Assembly: GCA_002747395.1 (NCBI GenBank)
Contig: PDPE01000032.1
Location: 62,001 to 126,000, forward strand
Source of the DNA: Pseudomonadota bacterium
Lineage (GTDB): Bacteria; Pseudomonadota; Gammaproteobacteria; Pseudomonadales; Oleiphilaceae
Direction: 5' to 3'
DNA: 64,000 bases
Shown here: positions 28,069-36,236 of the stretch, piece by piece
Layout of the letters: the number at the start of each line of letters is the position of its first letter
How positions within the stretch are numbered: the stretch's first letter is position 1
The notes under the pieces: model-generated
The model's database searches: none
What the model saw: only the letters and a program-made list of their open reading frames with translations
What the model was told of the DNA's origin: nothing
Program-made: the position numbers and the translations under genes

Positions 28069-28102
28069 ATGACACATAAATGTCATATGGAATTTTTATA
28101 AT
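28069..28102 (+). promoter_or_regulatory. Pho-box-like site and -10 element for the alkaline phosphatase gene
   Basis: ATGACAC-ATAA-ATGTCAT at 28069-28086 resembles two PhoB half-sites (consensus CTGTCAY), matching at five and six of seven positions with a 4-base AT spacer. A TATAAT box at 28097-28102 lies ten bases downstream, the spacing usual for PhoB-dependent promoters. Transcription would start about 100 bases before the ATG. The site fits control by phosphate starvation. The same 18 bases can also be read as an imperfect palindrome. Confidence 0.55.
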
Positions 28103-28212
28103 CCGGTTCCAATCGGACTATAAAATGAAAAACCTGGAACCGTTCAACCGATCAATACCAGTCAACCGATCAATATACCATCCAACTAATCAACAAAGGC
28201 ATCTGGAAGTCT

Positions 28213-29904
28213 ATGAAAAAACCAACCACACTATCGGCTGCAGTTCTGGCTTCAACCATGCTGGTTGCGTGTACCGGCAGTCCCGATTTGGACTCGAAAT
28301 CGGACTCGGGAAGCAATCATCAGGGAAAGGTCAAAAATCTGATCCTGATGATCGGTGATGGCATGGGAGCTCAACAGGTCGGCCTGTTGGAAGAGTACGC
28401 CCGACGCTCTCCGGCCAACGCAGCCAACATAGTCAAAACGACTGGCCTGCAAAAACTGGCCAATAACGGCCATGTTGGCTTGTCAATGACGGCTCCTGTT
28501 GGCGCCAACCCGAGCCTGGTGGTAGATTCAGCCTGCTCCGCCACTCAGCTGGCGACAGGTCAAGGCTCCATTTCTGAAGGAATTGGCCTGGATGGTCAAG
28601 GTAACAAACTGGAAACCATCCTGGAAAAAGCCAAAAAAATGGGCAAGGCAACAGGCCTGATTACTGACACACGAGTCACTCACGCCACGCCAGCCGGTTT
28701 TGCGGCTCATCGGCCACATCGTTCTTACGAAAACGAAATAGCCGAAGATATGTTGGCAGCAGGTGTGGATGTAATGATGGGCGGCGGTTCCCGTCACTGG
28801 GCTCCCAAAGTTAAAGACTTTGGTGCCCTGGCCAAAGAACTGGATGCCCCGGCTCATGTAATTAAAAAGTCCAAACGCAGCGCTGACGACACCCGCAACC
28901 TGTTTACCGAAGCTAAAAATGCAGGCTATAAACTGGCCTTCGACAAGGCTCAAATGGCTGCCGTCACCGAGGGAAAACTGTTGGGCCTGTTTGATGATTC
29001 TGCCATGAATGATGGTATTGAATACACCCGCTGTAAAAATGCCAAAAACGTAGAACCCGGCAGCAAGTGTGCAGATGAGCCTTCGCTGGTAGAAATGACC
29101 AAAAAGGCCCTGGATATCCTGTCCAAAGACCCGGACGGTTTTTTCCTGATGGTAGAAGGTGGTCAGATTGACTGGGCAGGTCACGTTAACGACACCGGTT
29201 GGCTGTTGCACGAAATGCTGAAGTTTGACGAAGCCGTGCAGGCCGTATACGAATGGGTGGCCGAGCGGGATGATACTCTGGTTATCGTGACCGCTGACCA
29301 CGAAACCGGTGGCTTTGGCTTTTCCTATCATAAACATAACATTCCCAAAGCGGTGACCCTGAGTGGAAACGGCATGATTGACGGCGACGGTAACCCCGTT
29401 GATTACAAGCCCCAGTACAACTTCGGCGCATTGGCAACGCTGGATAAAATTTACGCACAGAAGCGATCTTTCTACGACATCCTGAGCGCAGTAAACGGCA
29501 ATTGGGATTTCTCTGACACGGACGCTGCGGATTGGGTAAAAGAAGTGAATGCCAGCATGCATAAAGACTTCCATATCGACACCGAGTCCGGCAAGCGTAT
29601 TGCTGCCCGCTATCAGGTACCGGCTGAAGACGTTCATCCTGACCACAAATACCTGAGTGCCACCAATATTCCCAAATTTAACGACTTCTCTGATTTCTAC
29701 GTGTATGCTGATGAGGACACGGGAGCGCTGATTGCTCGCGAACTGGCAAACAGGCAGAGTGTTTCCTGGGCAAATGGCACTCACACGGCCGCGCCTGTGC
29801 CAGTGTATGCTTTTGGCCCGGAAGCTCTCACCAGACAGTTCTCAACCATGCAGCATCATACTGACCTTGGCCAGAAAATGATCAATGCGTTAATTGTCGA
29901 ATAA
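28213..29904 (+). CDS. Lipoprotein alkaline phosphatase (PhoA family, Vibrio-type)
   Basis: 563 residues, a metal-dependent phosphomonoesterase. The first 20 residues are a lipoprotein signal with lipobox LVAC (Cys20, next residue Thr), so outer-membrane anchoring is expected. NLILMIGDGMGAQQ holds the first metal-binding aspartate, and the nucleophile serine is Ser106 in VVDSACSAT. Further metal ligands sit in VEGGQIDWAGH and TADHETGGFG. An insert of about 100 residues around KRSFYDILSAVNGNWDFSD is a large loop of the kind found in marine Vibrio enzymes. A GGAAG ribosome site precedes the ATG. Confidence 0.93.
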   Translation: MKKPTTLSAAVLASTMLVACTGSPDLDSKSDSGSNHQGKVKNLILMIGDGMGAQQVGLLEEYARRSPANAANIVKTTGLQKLANNGHVGLSMTAPVGANPSLVVDSACSATQLATGQGSISEGIGLDGQGNKLETILEKAKKMGKATGLITDTRVTHATPAGFAAHRPHRSYENEIAEDMLAAGVDVMMGGGSRHWAPKVKDFGALAKELDAPAHVIKKSKRSADDTRNLFTEAKNAGYKLAFDKAQMAAVTEGKLLGLFDDSAMNDGIEYTRCKNAKNVEPGSKCADEPSLVEMTKKALDILSKDPDGFFLMVEGGQIDWAGHVNDTGWLLHEMLKFDEAVQAVYEWVAERDDTLVIVTADHETGGFGFSYHKHNIPKAVTLSGNGMIDGDGNPVDYKPQYNFGALATLDKIYAQKRSFYDILSAVNGNWDFSDTDAADWVKEVNASMHKDFHIDTESGKRIAARYQVPAEDVHPDHKYLSATNIPKFNDFSDFYVYADEDTGALIARELANRQSVSWANGTHTAAPVPVYAFGPEALTRQFSTMQHHTDLGQKMINALIVE

Positions 29905-29927
29905 CTGCTGCGGCCTTCAGCGATACG

Positions 29928-29974
29928 GGTAACTGCTCACACGCCCGGCACAAGCCTCTGTGTGAGCAGTTACC
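29928..29974. repeat. Perfect 15-bp hairpin, dispersed repeat and likely terminator
   Basis: GGTAACTGCTCACAC and GTGTGAGCAGTTACC form a perfect 15-bp stem with a 17-base loop (GCCCGGCACAAGCCTCT). It lies between the convergent alkaline-phosphatase and ABC1-kinase genes. The sequence is closely related to 33245-33288, sharing GTAACT-CTCAC, CGCCCGGC and CTCTGTG in the same order, so it is a repeat family member. No T-run follows, so termination would be through stem strength. Confidence 0.7.
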
Positions 29975-30056
29975 ATATCAGAACGGGCACTGCATTTATT
30001 TCATCGAATCAAAGTCACAAACCTGATGATGAAAAGAGTGTAAAAGCAGGCAAAAT

Positions 30057-31373
30057 TCACAGTTTTCCGATATAGCGTTCCAACTCACCCCTGAAGGCAG
30101 CCTGAACTCCCAGTTTTTTCATCATCCAGTAATGCCCTGCAATCATCCTGTCGATAAAAATGGAATCCACCGGAGGCTTGAATGACTCCATGTGGCTAAA
30201 CACCGTGTGAGCATTGCGTGCAACCCTGGTGTGCAAGTCTGCCTGTGCAAAATCATAGTGCCGATGGCTGCTTTCAAAAGGAATAACAAAGATATCCCGC
30301 CACATGGCGTAGTAGGCCTCATCCACAGCAGGCTTGTCTTCCACTCGCACGCCAAGATCGATCAGACATTGATCGAGATTCAGGTAGTCTGCATTCAACC
30401 CTGCAATCAGCGCCGCCCGGTAGGCTGTGACAATCTCCGGCTTCAGTTTTTTAACACAGCCGAAGTCGTACATGATCAGTGTACCATCCGGCCGAAAAGC
30501 AAAATTACCTGCGTGAGGGTCACCATGAATACACTGAAACCGGAACAATTGATCCGCCATTGTGGTGAAAATCTGATGACCTATCCTGTTGCGCACTTCC
30601 TGTGGATAGCGGGTGTCGTCAACCTGGCTGATATGATCCCCATCAATGCGTTCAAGGGTGAGCACACGACGCGAACAAAACTCCGGGACAACCTGGGGAA
30701 CAAGCACTTTTTCATCATTTCGGTGAAACTCCTGGAAGGCAAGAATATTCCGGGCTTCGTTTTCATAATCCAGCTCTTCGTGAATGCGCTCGCGAATCTC
30801 GTTAAAAAGCTGATCAACACTTTCTTTGGGTACTTTCAGCAAGCCACCCAGTTTCAGCGTTGTGCGCAGGTGCTTCAAATCCGAATCACAAGACGAATCC
30901 ACGCCGGGATACTGAATTTTAACAATCACCTGTCTGCCATCTTCGGTGACCGCATCATGCACCTGACCAATCGAAGCCGCAGCACAGGGTTCCCTGGAAA
31001 ACCGGCGAAACAGACGTTCCGGTCTGTCTCCCAGTTCGCTTTCAATCTGTTGCGCAATCACCTCATAGGGCATGGGAGGGGCTTCTTTTTGCAACTTTTG
31101 AAGCGCCCTGGAAAACTCTGCAGGCAAAAAGTCCTGGGTCTGTGAGGCGATCTGGCCCACTTTCATCACAGCCCCCTTCAGTTCACCCAGGGTTTTGGTG
31201 ATGTTATCTGCCATTTTTTCGTAGTCACGGGACTGACGCTGCGCCAGATTTTCTTCCGAAGCAAACGCATCCCTGACCTTGCCCGCAGCATAACGACTGG
31301 CGACGGAGGCAGTCATTCCCGCCAGTTTCATAAATCGCCCGGTGCGACTGGTTACGGTTTTATTTTTAGCCAT
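30057..31373 (-). CDS. ABC1/AarF-family atypical kinase (UbiB-like)
   Basis: 438 residues. Motifs of the UbiB/ADCK group are clear: KxGQ in GAVMKVGQIASQTQDFLP, the alanine-rich loop EPCAAASIGQVHDA and the metal-binding IMYDFGCVKKL. These proteins are small-molecule or lipid-linked kinases/ATPases; many support ubiquinone synthesis. This one is not in a ubi operon, so the substrate is open. The start ATG at 31373 overlaps the end of the broken FAH gene by eight bases, so they were translated in series. Confidence 0.85.
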   Translation of the reverse strand: MAKNKTVTSRTGRFMKLAGMTASVASRYAAGKVRDAFASEENLAQRQSRDYEKMADNITKTLGELKGAVMKVGQIASQTQDFLPAEFSRALQKLQKEAPPMPYEVIAQQIESELGDRPERLFRRFSREPCAAASIGQVHDAVTEDGRQVIVKIQYPGVDSSCDSDLKHLRTTLKLGGLLKVPKESVDQLFNEIRERIHEELDYENEARNILAFQEFHRNDEKVLVPQVVPEFCSRRVLTLERIDGDHISQVDDTRYPQEVRNRIGHQIFTTMADQLFRFQCIHGDPHAGNFAFRPDGTLIMYDFGCVKKLKPEIVTAYRAALIAGLNADYLNLDQCLIDLGVRVEDKPAVDEAYYAMWRDIFVIPFESSHRHYDFAQADLHTRVARNAHTVFSHMESFKPPVDSIFIDRMIAGHYWMMKKLGVQAAFRGELERYIGKL

Positions 31374-31650
31374 CGGAAAACCTGACCTCACCACAGGTTG
31401 ATACAAGATCGCCCAGGCTCATCCTGATCTGATCACCAGCCAACAACTTTCCTGCTCCTTTCGGGGTTCCGGTAAGCTCGATATCCCCCGGCTCCACGCC
31501 ACTGGCAGGCTTGATAAACAGCAAGGGAGACTCAGGCACCGGATTGCCCGGCTCTTTTGCGTGTTCCGCACAGTTTCGACCGACACACACCACCTTGCCC
31601 ACAGGGTACGGATACGCACCATCACCAGCGAAACGGGGAAATCTGTTCAC
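31366..31650 (-). pseudogene. Fumarylacetoacetate hydrolase-family gene with its middle deleted
   Basis: The open frame is 94 codons from a GTG that directly follows the D-2-hydroxyglutarate dehydrogenase stop. Residues 15-50 are the family N-terminus (YPVGKVVCVGRNCAEHAKE and PLLFIKPAS). Residues 51-94 jump to the family C-terminus (EPGDIELTGTPKGAGKLLAG, DQIRMSLGD). The normal protein is about 215-220 residues, so about 120 central residues carrying the metal-binding acids are gone while the frame stays open. It may still be translated, coupled to the genes on either side, but cannot catalyse the usual reaction. Confidence 0.8.
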
Positions 31651-33063
31651 TCACTTATCCTGCAGGTCAAAAATTTTCCCCGGATTCATAACACCATTCG
31701 GGTCAAACACCCGCTTGATGCCTCTAAGATAGGCGATTTCCTGCTCACTTCGGGTGTAAGTCAGGTAGTCTTTCTTGGTCAGACCGACACCATGTTCGGC
31801 AGAAACACTGCCCTGGTGTTTTGCCACAATATCAAACACCCATTTGTTCACTTCTTCGCACCTGGCAAAGAAATCTTCATTGGCCAGATCCGCAGGCTTG
31901 AGAATATTCAAATGCAGGTTCCCGTCACCAATATGCCCGAACCAGATAATTTCAAAATCCGGGTAATGCGTGCGAACCACCTCATCAATCTCTTCAAGAA
32001 AGACCGGCACTTTACTGACCACCACCGAAATATCATTCTTATAGGGCGTATGAATGGAAATGGACTCGGAGATACCCTCTCTCAGCCGCCACAGATTTTG
32101 CGCCTGGGTTTCGCTCTGGCTCATAACACCATCAACAACCCAACCCTGTTCCACGCAGTGTTCGAAGATTTTCATCGTTTCCTCGACCGAAGCATCCGAA
32201 ATCGCTTCAAACTCGAGCAGTGCGTAGTAAGGAGCGACACCTTCAAAGGGTGCACTTACCTCATTGTGTGCCAGCACATGCTGCATGGCCTGGTGAGAAA
32301 AGAACTCATAGGCGGTCAGATCAGTGCGCTCCTGAAAGGCCTGCAACACATCCATGGTATCGCCTATATCGGCCAGCCCCAATACCAGTACAGTCAGGTT
32401 ATCAGGCTTTCTGGTCAGCTTCATGGTCGCCTCAGTGATAAAGCCGAGTGTGCCTTCTGCACCGATAAACAGGTGGCGCAAGTCATAGCCCGTGTTGTTT
32501 TTTTCCAGGTTTTTGTTCAAATCGAGGATATCCCCTTTCCCGGTCACCACTTTCAACCCCAGTACCCAGTCACGGCTCATACCATAGCGAATGACTTTAA
32601 TTCCTCCGGCGTTGGTTGACAGATTGCCGCCCAGCTGGCTGGAGCCGGCAGACGCAAAATCAACGGGATAGTACAGCCCCTGTTCTTCTGCAAATAACTG
32701 CAGTTGCTCTGTCACCACACCTGCCTGGCAGACAACGGAACGGTCGCTGCGGTTAAAATCCAGAATCCGGTTCATATAGTCAAAGGCGACCACAACCTCA
32801 CCATTGTCGGCCACCGCACCACCACTCAGGCCGGTTCGACCACCGGAGGGAACCAGAGCCAACTGCTGCTCATTGGCAAATTTGACTATTGCCTGAACCT
32901 GCTCTGTTGTTTTTGGAAAGACAATAGCCAAAGGCCTGGGAGTATGAATTTTTGTCCAGTCTTTACCAAAAGTAGACAACGAATCCTCATCCGTTCGGAT
33001 TTTTCCTTCATCCACCAGAGTGGCAAGTTGTTCGATTATTGCCGCTTTATCCAATTTACTCAT
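31651..33063 (-). CDS. FAD-linked D-2-hydroxyglutarate dehydrogenase
   Basis: 470 residues of the GlcD/VAO-type flavoprotein family. The FAD-binding half has PSGGRTGLSGGAVA and LGGNLSTNAGGIKVIRYGMS; the C-terminal half has WFGHIGDGNLHLNI and SAEHGVGLTKK. It is divergent from serA, the arrangement of PA0316/PA0317 in Pseudomonas. SerA-type enzymes there make D-2-hydroxyglutarate, which this enzyme removes to drive serine synthesis. D-lactate dehydrogenase is the alternative. The start at 33063 leaves 261 bases to the serA ATG. Confidence 0.85.
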   Translation of the reverse strand: MSKLDKAAIIEQLATLVDEGKIRTDEDSLSTFGKDWTKIHTPRPLAIVFPKTTEQVQAIVKFANEQQLALVPSGGRTGLSGGAVADNGEVVVAFDYMNRILDFNRSDRSVVCQAGVVTEQLQLFAEEQGLYYPVDFASAGSSQLGGNLSTNAGGIKVIRYGMSRDWVLGLKVVTGKGDILDLNKNLEKNNTGYDLRHLFIGAEGTLGFITEATMKLTRKPDNLTVLVLGLADIGDTMDVLQAFQERTDLTAYEFFSHQAMQHVLAHNEVSAPFEGVAPYYALLEFEAISDASVEETMKIFEHCVEQGWVVDGVMSQSETQAQNLWRLREGISESISIHTPYKNDISVVVSKVPVFLEEIDEVVRTHYPDFEIIWFGHIGDGNLHLNILKPADLANEDFFARCEEVNKWVFDIVAKHQGSVSAEHGVGLTKKDYLTYTRSEQEIAYLRGIKRVFDPNGVMNPGKIFDLQDK

Positions 33064-33244
33064 TCACTTTACCTGACTGTTTAATTGTCTGTGTCACTGA
33101 TTTTTCAGCCCTGTCTTCTATCTCTCCCAGGCAAAAGACTAGAGCCTTGCAGAATTTATGGTATCATAACGCGCCCGTTTATACCGACTCGCATTTTCAG
33201 GGTCAATGTAATTAATGGCAAATGTAATCAATGGCAATTGTGTC

Positions 33245-33288
33245 GTAACTACTCACCCCGCCCGGCGTCAGTCTCTGTGGGTAGATAC
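33245..33288 (+). repeat. Dispersed repeat in the serA leader
   Basis: GTAACTACTCACCCCGCCCGG, then CGTCAGTCTCTGTGGGTAGATAC; an imperfect copy of the hairpin at 29928-29974, with arms that pair over about nine bases. It lies within the divergent D-2-hydroxyglutarate dehydrogenase/serA promoter region and would be in the serA leader. A third, shorter relation starts at 14949 (GTATCTACTCAC). Confidence 0.6.
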
Positions 33289-33324
33289 ATTGTATCAATA
33301 CATAGTAAAGGTGACCCTTTAAAC

Positions 33325-34566
33325 ATGACCACGAATACGCTGCAAACCTCTCTGGACAAAAGTAAAATCAAATTCCTTCTTCTTGAAGGTGTCCATCAGT
33401 CTGCGATTGAAACTCTGCAAAAAGCGGGTTACACCAACATCGAAAGCCTGAAGTCCTCACTCTCGGAAGAAGAACTGATCGCAAAGATTGCCGATGTTCA
33501 TTTTATTGGTATTCGTTCACGCACCCAATTGACAAAAGCTGTTTTTGAAGCCGCAGGCAAACTGGTTGCGGTGGGCTGCTTCTGCATTGGTACCAATCAG
33601 GTTGATTTAACTGCGGCACTCGAGCGAGGTATTGCTGTATTCAACGCTCCCTACTCAAACACCCGGAGCGTGGCAGAACTGGTGCTGGCCCAGGCGATCC
33701 TGCTATTACGTGGCATACCCGAAAAAAATGCAAAGGCGCACCGGGGCGAGTGGCTCAAGTCAGCGACAGGCAGCTACGAAATTCGAGGGAAAAAACTCGG
33801 TATCGTGGGTTATGGCAACATTGGCACCCAGCTTTCCGTACTTGCTGAATCACTCGGAATGGAGGTCATTTTCTATGATGTGGTCACCAAACTCCCCCTG
33901 GGCAACGCAAAGCAGACTGGCACACTCAATGAACTGCTCGACAGCGCGGACATTGTTTCCCTGCATGTGCCCGAAACTGCCGCCACCAAAGATATGATGG
34001 CCAGCGAACAATTTGCCCGAATGAAAGAGGGCAGCGTACTTGTCAATGCCGCTCGCGGGACGGTCGTCGCCATCCCGGCACTGTGCGAAGCACTGCAATC
34101 CGGCAAACTGTCAGGCGCAGCCGTTGATGTCTTCCCTGTTGAACCCAAATCCAATGAGGAAGAGTTTGTTTCTCCCCTGCGTGAATTTGACAACACCATA
34201 CTGACACCTCATGTGGGTGGCAGTACCATGGAAGCCCAGGAAAACATCGGTTACGAAGTCGCCGAAAAACTGGCGACCTACAGTGATACGGGCACCTCCG
34301 TCACCTCCGTCAACTTCCCCGAAGTGGCATTGCCTGCGCACCCGGACAAACACAGATTACTCCACATTCACGAAAACGTTCCGGGCGTTATGTCTGAAAT
34401 CAACAATGTATTCTCCGAAAACAACATCAACATTTCCGGCCAATTCCTGCAAACCAATGACAGGGTTGGCTATGTTGTCGTTGACGTTGACAAGGCCTAC
34501 AGTGAACTCGCATTGCAGAAGCTTCGGTCAGTCAAGGGAACGATTCGCTGCAGGGTGCTGTTCTAG
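33325..34566 (+). CDS. serA: D-3-phosphoglycerate dehydrogenase
   Basis: 413 residues, near the 410 of E. coli SerA. It commits 3-phosphoglycerate to serine. The N-terminal substrate region LEGVHQSAIETLQKAGYTNI, the NAD Rossmann motif GKKLGIVGYGNIGTQLS, the catalytic RGTVVAIPALCEAL and ILTPHVGGSTMEAQ segments, and a C-terminal ACT domain (HENVPGVMSEINNVFSENNI) are all present, so serine feedback is likely. The ATG at 33325 is chosen by family length; upstream in-frame codons have no homology and cover a repeat. Confidence 0.95.
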   Translation: MTTNTLQTSLDKSKIKFLLLEGVHQSAIETLQKAGYTNIESLKSSLSEEELIAKIADVHFIGIRSRTQLTKAVFEAAGKLVAVGCFCIGTNQVDLTAALERGIAVFNAPYSNTRSVAELVLAQAILLLRGIPEKNAKAHRGEWLKSATGSYEIRGKKLGIVGYGNIGTQLSVLAESLGMEVIFYDVVTKLPLGNAKQTGTLNELLDSADIVSLHVPETAATKDMMASEQFARMKEGSVLVNAARGTVVAIPALCEALQSGKLSGAAVDVFPVEPKSNEEEFVSPLREFDNTILTPHVGGSTMEAQENIGYEVAEKLATYSDTGTSVTSVNFPEVALPAHPDKHRLLHIHENVPGVMSEINNVFSENNINISGQFLQTNDRVGYVVVDVDKAYSELALQKLRSVKGTIRCRVLF

Positions 34567-34645
34567 GGTTTTCAGGGCGTTATAGGGCATTATTCAGGGC
34601 CCTGGCCCGGACAGCCCTGCTTGCACAGGGCCTACCCGGGAATTG

Positions 34646-34674
34646 AAAGGCCCGTTCTTGCGAATGGGCCTTTT
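34646..34674 (+). terminator. Intrinsic terminator after serA
   Basis: AAAGGCCCGTTC pairs with GAATGGGCCTTT (one G-T pair) around a 4-base loop and ends in TTTT. A second GC-rich stem (GCCCTG/CAGGGC) lies at about 34609-34630. The stem is symmetric enough to act on both strands between the convergent serA and hydrolase genes. Confidence 0.8.
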
Positions 34675-34706
34675 GCCTTCCCTCGACACTGTGCACGCAT
34701 CCGGTA

Positions 34707-35657
34707 TCAGGCATCAAATACTCGCTTTATAATATCGAGCATTTTCTCCCTGATTTCAGGGGACTCATTCACCAGATGGTGCTCGGCTTTCGGCAAATAA
34801 TACACCTGTGTTTTACGGAATTTGCGATTCAGCACGATCAGATTATGGCGCCAGTCCACTGTACCATCCTCTTCGCCCTGGATGACGGTCAACTCCATAT
34901 CCACGGGAGCTGAAGACTCGATTCGGGGAATCCATCGTTTCAAGGAGGTGACCCAGGCAACAGAAATGGTTTTACTTTGCAATGGGTCGATATGGTGCAA
35001 GAATCGCAGAAACTGACTATCACCGGTATTCTTTCTCAAGTCCCTTTTCCAGGTAGTAAAAAAGGGCCTTAACAACGCATGTAAACGCAAAGCCGCTTTC
35101 CAGCCAACCGGGCGAACCAGTGGTGCCAACAGAATCACCCGGTCAAATGCACCCGAATCCTGATCCAGCCCGAAAGCCAGGTAATAGTCGATTAACACCG
35201 CAGCACCGGTACTCTGGCCAATCGCGTGCAAGGGCTGAACCAGGTTGCTTTTGACAATATTCAGGCAATCATTGAGCACAGCCTGATAATGAGCAAAGCT
35301 TTTGATCGCCGCTTCATCACCGGAGGATAAACCATGGCCGGGCTGATCATAACAAACCACCGCATAGCCTTTTTGCAACAGAAATCGGATCAAATGGCGA
35401 TATAGTCCAACGTGGTCAAAGTAACCATGCATGACCAGCACGGTTCCCTTCGCATCTGACGGTGAAAAATAATGCATCACCACCTTGAAGCCCAGAGAAG
35501 AAAAAAAGCCCAGTCTTTGGGTTACACCCGGTAGCGTTCGGTAAAAATCGATACCATAGAAGAAGCAATACTCCTGCTCCATCTTTGTTAACTCAGCCTC
35601 GCCTTCCAATGAAAAGGGCCGAATCGCTGTTACGATCTGTTTTTTATTCCACTGCAT
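34707..35657 (-). CDS. Alpha/beta hydrolase, monoacylglycerol-lipase-like
   Basis: 316 residues of the serine-aminopeptidase/lysophospholipase (S33-type) group. The oxyanion region VLVMHGYFDHVGLYRHLI, the nucleophile elbow IGQSTGA (Ser at about residue 148), the acid in VIQGEEDGTVDW and the histidine in PKAEHHLVNES form a complete triad. There is no signal peptide. It is probably an esterase or lysophospholipase on acylglycerols; the real substrate is unknown. It ends 33 bases from the serA terminator. Confidence 0.85.
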   Translation of the reverse strand: MQWNKKQIVTAIRPFSLEGEAELTKMEQEYCFFYGIDFYRTLPGVTQRLGFFSSLGFKVVMHYFSPSDAKGTVLVMHGYFDHVGLYRHLIRFLLQKGYAVVCYDQPGHGLSSGDEAAIKSFAHYQAVLNDCLNIVKSNLVQPLHAIGQSTGAAVLIDYYLAFGLDQDSGAFDRVILLAPLVRPVGWKAALRLHALLRPFFTTWKRDLRKNTGDSQFLRFLHHIDPLQSKTISVAWVTSLKRWIPRIESSAPVDMELTVIQGEEDGTVDWRHNLIVLNRKFRKTQVYYLPKAEHHLVNESPEIREKMLDIIKRVFDA

Positions 35658-35759
35658 CCGCCAATCAACCTGTCGTTAACCCACTCTCGCGAGTTGCTTG
35701 TCTTTGATACTGTTACTCTTCCTGCGCAGACCGCCCCCGGAGGCATGAACAGATACTCT

Positions 35760-36197
35760 CTATCCTGCATTTCCCGCCTGTCTTTTATTCCCGGCCTTGA
35801 TATTGCCTACCGAGCCGGCGCCAAGAGTCCGTGCATTGAGCAAAACAACCACAGCGCCCAGCAACCAGGACAGTATTAACAAACTCCCGCCAACCGGAAC
35901 CAGACGAGACATTCCCTCAATGATTTCCACACCCGAAAACACCCTGAGATAAATTGAACCGCTGAACAAAACCAGCCCTGCCAACATGCAAAACAAAGCC
36001 AGATAGAGCAACATGGCGGCACGCTTTATGGGCAACAGCAAAAGCACAAACATGCCCAAAGCGTGATAAAAATGCAATTGATTCGCCGCACCCCAGGATC
36101 TGACAGCTCCATCGGGAATGGCATGTGCGCCGACGGCGGCCAACCCGACCGCCAGAGCGAGAAGCACACAGGTTAAAAAAAGGAAAAACACTCTCAT
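35760..36197 (-). CDS. DUF423 membrane protein (YgdD-like)
   Basis: 145 residues with four membrane segments and the family words GLAAVGAHAIPDG, NQLHFYHALGM and FSGSIYLRVFSG. This is the small inner-membrane DUF423 family of unknown role. It lies 39 bases downstream of apaH on the same strand. The C-terminal 20 residues after the last membrane segment are not conserved. Confidence 0.88.
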   Translation of the reverse strand: MRVFFLFLTCVLLALAVGLAAVGAHAIPDGAVRSWGAANQLHFYHALGMFVLLLLPIKRAAMLLYLALFCMLAGLVLFSGSIYLRVFSGVEIIEGMSRLVPVGGSLLILSWLLGAVVVLLNARTLGAGSVGNIKAGNKRQAGNAG

Positions 36198-36236
36198 AGG
36201 GCAACGGCCTCCGAAGTCAGGTATCCAGTCGATTTA

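Noticed and set aside
28528..29784. Long open frame of about 418 codons antisense to the alkaline phosphatase gene
   Set aside because: No family motifs, and it lies wholly inside a well-supported gene on the other strand. It is a by-product of that gene's codon use.
30192..31145. Open frame of about 317 codons antisense to the ABC1-family kinase
   Set aside because: Covers the kinase motifs in reverse and shows no family similarity.
31561..32619. Open frame of about 350 codons antisense to the D-2-hydroxyglutarate dehydrogenase gene
   Set aside because: Same reasoning: shadow of a clear gene, with no motif of its own.
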